Part shown: positions 23,588 to 24,896 of the stretch, one piece after another
How the letters are laid out: the number at the start of each line of letters is the position of its first letter
Position numbering within the stretch: position 1 is the stretch's first letter
Source: an uncultured Acetatifactor sp.
GTDB taxonomy: Bacteria > Bacillota > Clostridia > Lachnospirales > Lachnospiraceae
Reading direction: 5' to 3'
Assembly (NCBI GenBank): GCA_910586515.1
Contig: CAJUGL010000049.1
Coordinates: 1-24,896 of the forward strand
Length of the DNA: 24,896 nucleotides
Notes under the pieces: generated by a model
What the model was told of the DNA's origin: nothing
Database searches by the model: none
The model's input: only the letters and a program-made list of their open reading frames with translations
Position numbers and translations under genes: made by a program

Positions 23588-24681
23588 CAAAACCCACCGT
23601 CCTTTACTTTGATGATGACAGGTTCGCCGCCTGCGGGAGCCCAGATATTTTCCGCCTCCGGTTCCATTGCCCGGACGGCGGCTTCTTCACTGGCAATAAA
23701 CACCTTGTCGCCCTTTTCGCCCACTACCATGGAGCGGAGCTTCAGGCGGTCATTGAGGGCCATGAGGCCGCCGTCAAATCCCAGGACAATGGAAAAAGGC
23801 CCTGTAATCAGCAGACTGGGAAACATGGTACGAAGATACGTATACTTATGCCTGTCTTCCGGATCCGTTTTCCCTTCAATGGTACGCCAGAAAGGGGCGG
23901 CAATGACGCCGGCCGCTTCCTCCAGGGTGAGTCCCTGGACACGAACCAGATAGTCCGTCACATAGGTGATGACCTCCGTGTCTGTCTGCAGCGTACATTG
24001 ATATCCGAACATTTCTATAAAACGGCGGTTGGCGTCATAGGAAGAGATTTCGCCGTTGTGGACAACAGACCAGTCCAGCAGCGTAAAGGGATGCGCGCCG
24101 CCCCACCATCCGGGGGTGTTGGTAGGATAGCGTCCATGGGCTGTCCAGGAATACCCCTCATATTCTTCCAATCGATAGAAGGTACCCACATCTTCCGGAT
24201 ACCCCACAGCCTTGAAAGTCCCCATATTTTTACCACTGGAGAAGACATAGGCGCCTTTTATCCCGGTATTGATTTTCATGACGGTACGGGCGACAAACTC
24301 TTTTTCGTCGAGCTGCAGATCCGCAAGCACGGACTTTAGAGGCGCGGCAAAGTATCTCCATATGACAGGCTCGTCGGTGATGGCCGGAATCTTCCGCGTG
24401 GGTATCCTTTCCGATTTTACGATTTCAAACTGTTCTTTCAGGAATGCCTCACAGCTTTTCCGCGTGGCGCGCTGGTCGAAAAACAGATGGAACGCATACA
24501 GTTCCTTATACTCGGGATAAATGCCGTAACCGGCAAAACCGCCGCCCAGTCCGTTGGAACGATCGTGCATGGGCTTCATGGCATTGGCGATCGTCCCGCC
24601 GGACATTCGGTTGCCCTCACGGGAAATGACGGCAGCGATGGCGCATCCGGAGGGGATTCGTACCTGGCCTTCCAGTTTCAT
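23587..24681 (-). CDS. Glutamate synthase glutaminase (class II amidotransferase) domain protein
   Basis: The first gene of the operon encodes the Ntn-type glutamine amidohydrolase that releases ammonia for the FMN component. The likely nucleophile is C13 in PSGCAIAAV, exposed after removal of a 12-residue propeptide. Other conserved blocks are HGRYPTNTPGWW (182-193), HNGEISSYDANR (208-219) and TDTEV (233-237). The frame is open to 24765, but the ATG at 24679-24681 gives the normal start; upstream codons fall in the leader hairpin. The ribosome binding site AAAGGCAGGG is moderate. At 364 residues it is a typical stand-alone domain 1. It is preceded by a leader terminator-like hairpin and a strong promoter. 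Confidence 0.9.
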   Translation of the reverse strand: MKLEGQVRIPSGCAIAAVISREGNRMSGGTIANAMKPMHDRSNGLGGGFAGYGIYPEYKELYAFHLFFDQRATRKSCEAFLKEQFEIVKSERIPTRKIPAITDEPVIWRYFAAPLKSVLADLQLDEKEFVARTVMKINTGIKGAYVFSSGKNMGTFKAVGYPEDVGTFYRLEEYEGYSWTAHGRYPTNTPGWWGGAHPFTLLDWSVVHNGEISSYDANRRFIEMFGYQCTLQTDTEVITYVTDYLVRVQGLTLEEAAGVIAAPFWRTIEGKTDPEDRHKYTYLRTMFPSLLITGPFSIVLGFDGGLMALNDRLKLRSMVVGEKGDKVFIASEEAAVRAMEPEAENIWAPAGGEPVIIKVKDGGF

Positions 24682-24700
24682 ATCAGTACCCTGCCTTTCT

Positions 24701-24781
24701 GGAAAATAGAATAAAGCAAAGGCGTTCCTTTCGGCACAGATACCGCAGATGCTTGTCTGTACCAAAACGAACGCCTTTGCT
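24701..24781 (-). promoter_or_regulatory. Leader hairpin with U-rich tail (probable attenuator) of the glt/gln operon
   Basis: In the minus-strand RNA a 13-bp outer stem (AGCAAAGGCGTTC at 24781-24769 with its complement at 24727-24715) is followed by an inner GGTACAGA/TCTGTGCC stem with one G-U pair and a 15-nt apical region. The sequence right after the outer stem is TTTATTCTATTTT (24714-24702). It begins about 5 nt after the predicted transcription start and ends 20 nt before the first ATG. This is the layout of a conditional terminator. Within the apical part CAGA-CAAGCA-TCTG can form a six-base loop. Confidence 0.75.
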
Positions 24782-24792
24782 CATTTACAAGT

Positions 24793-24821
24793 ATCATACG
24801 CCGAAGCCGGTGCTTTGTCAA
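24793..24821 (-). promoter_or_regulatory. Near-consensus sigma-A promoter of the glt/gln operon
   Basis: On the minus strand the -35 is a perfect TTGACA (24816-24821), the spacer is 17 bp and the -10 is TATGAT (24793-24798). Transcription should start near 24786. The leader of about 105 nt is dominated by the hairpin at 24701-24781. The strong promoter plus a terminator in the leader argues for control at the level of elongation. Confidence 0.85.
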
Positions 24822-24896
24822 GGTGAAACAGGAAAGTTTTCAGTTACTATTCACAGTCGATTTGATGACACGATAAATAGAGCGGAGCTATAACGC

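Overview
The window looks like a chromosomal segment of an anaerobic gut Firmicute, most likely a member of the Lachnospiraceae. The reasons are the mid-GC composition, AGGAGG-type ribosome binding sites before most genes, sigma-A type promoters, a bile salt hydrolase, a fruK-type kinase next to PTS enzyme I, and a domain-split glutamate synthase operon ending in an ANTAR antiterminator gene. This is inference from gene content; no marker gene is present. Almost all genes are on the minus strand. The only plus-strand pair is at 11270-15324.

Region 1 (1-3325): a three-gene ABC exporter operon (two ABC-2 type permeases, then the ATPase) with overlapping genes. It is preceded by a 58-residue orphan gene and an intrinsic terminator. 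Region 2 (3415-6817): a bacteriohemerythrin with its own promoter, a DUF1848/DUF4303 pair, and a bile salt hydrolase with all catalytic residues. Region 3 (7077-11065): a second ABC transporter (ATPase plus 523-residue permease) led by a truncated XRE regulator that still overlaps the ATPase start codon, followed by a UPF0126 membrane protein and a 5'-truncated GNAT acetyltransferase remnant. An intact small XRE regulator gene stands at the region's right edge.

Region 4 (11066-15385): the XRE gene is divergent from an 801-residue multidomain carbohydrate-type protein with a clear promoter. A solitary AAA-ATPase/PD-(D/E)XK protein follows, and a bidirectional terminator closes the region. Region 5 (15401-19202): a minus-strand group of a PfkB-family sugar-phosphate kinase (probable 1-phosphofructokinase), PTS enzyme I and inorganic pyrophosphatase. 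The kinase and enzyme I genes are separated by a non-coding tandem array of about 60-bp units.

Region 6 (19363-24821): a complete nitrogen-assimilation operon. It starts at a near-consensus promoter and runs through a long leader hairpin followed by a U-rich tract, then gltB1 (glutaminase domain), gltB2 (FMN domain with two extra 4Fe-4S clusters), gltB3 (GXGXG domain), a possible 29-residue ORF, a short glutamine synthetase, and an ANTAR protein with a degenerate receiver domain. The simplest reading is an autoregulatory circuit in which the last gene product controls read-through of the leader hairpin.

The observations I rate highest are the leader attenuator with its putative ANTAR regulator, the tandem array ahead of ptsI, the divergent XRE/801-residue module, the truncated but translationally coupled XRE gene, and a palindromic sequence recurring near the 3' ends of minus-strand genes.
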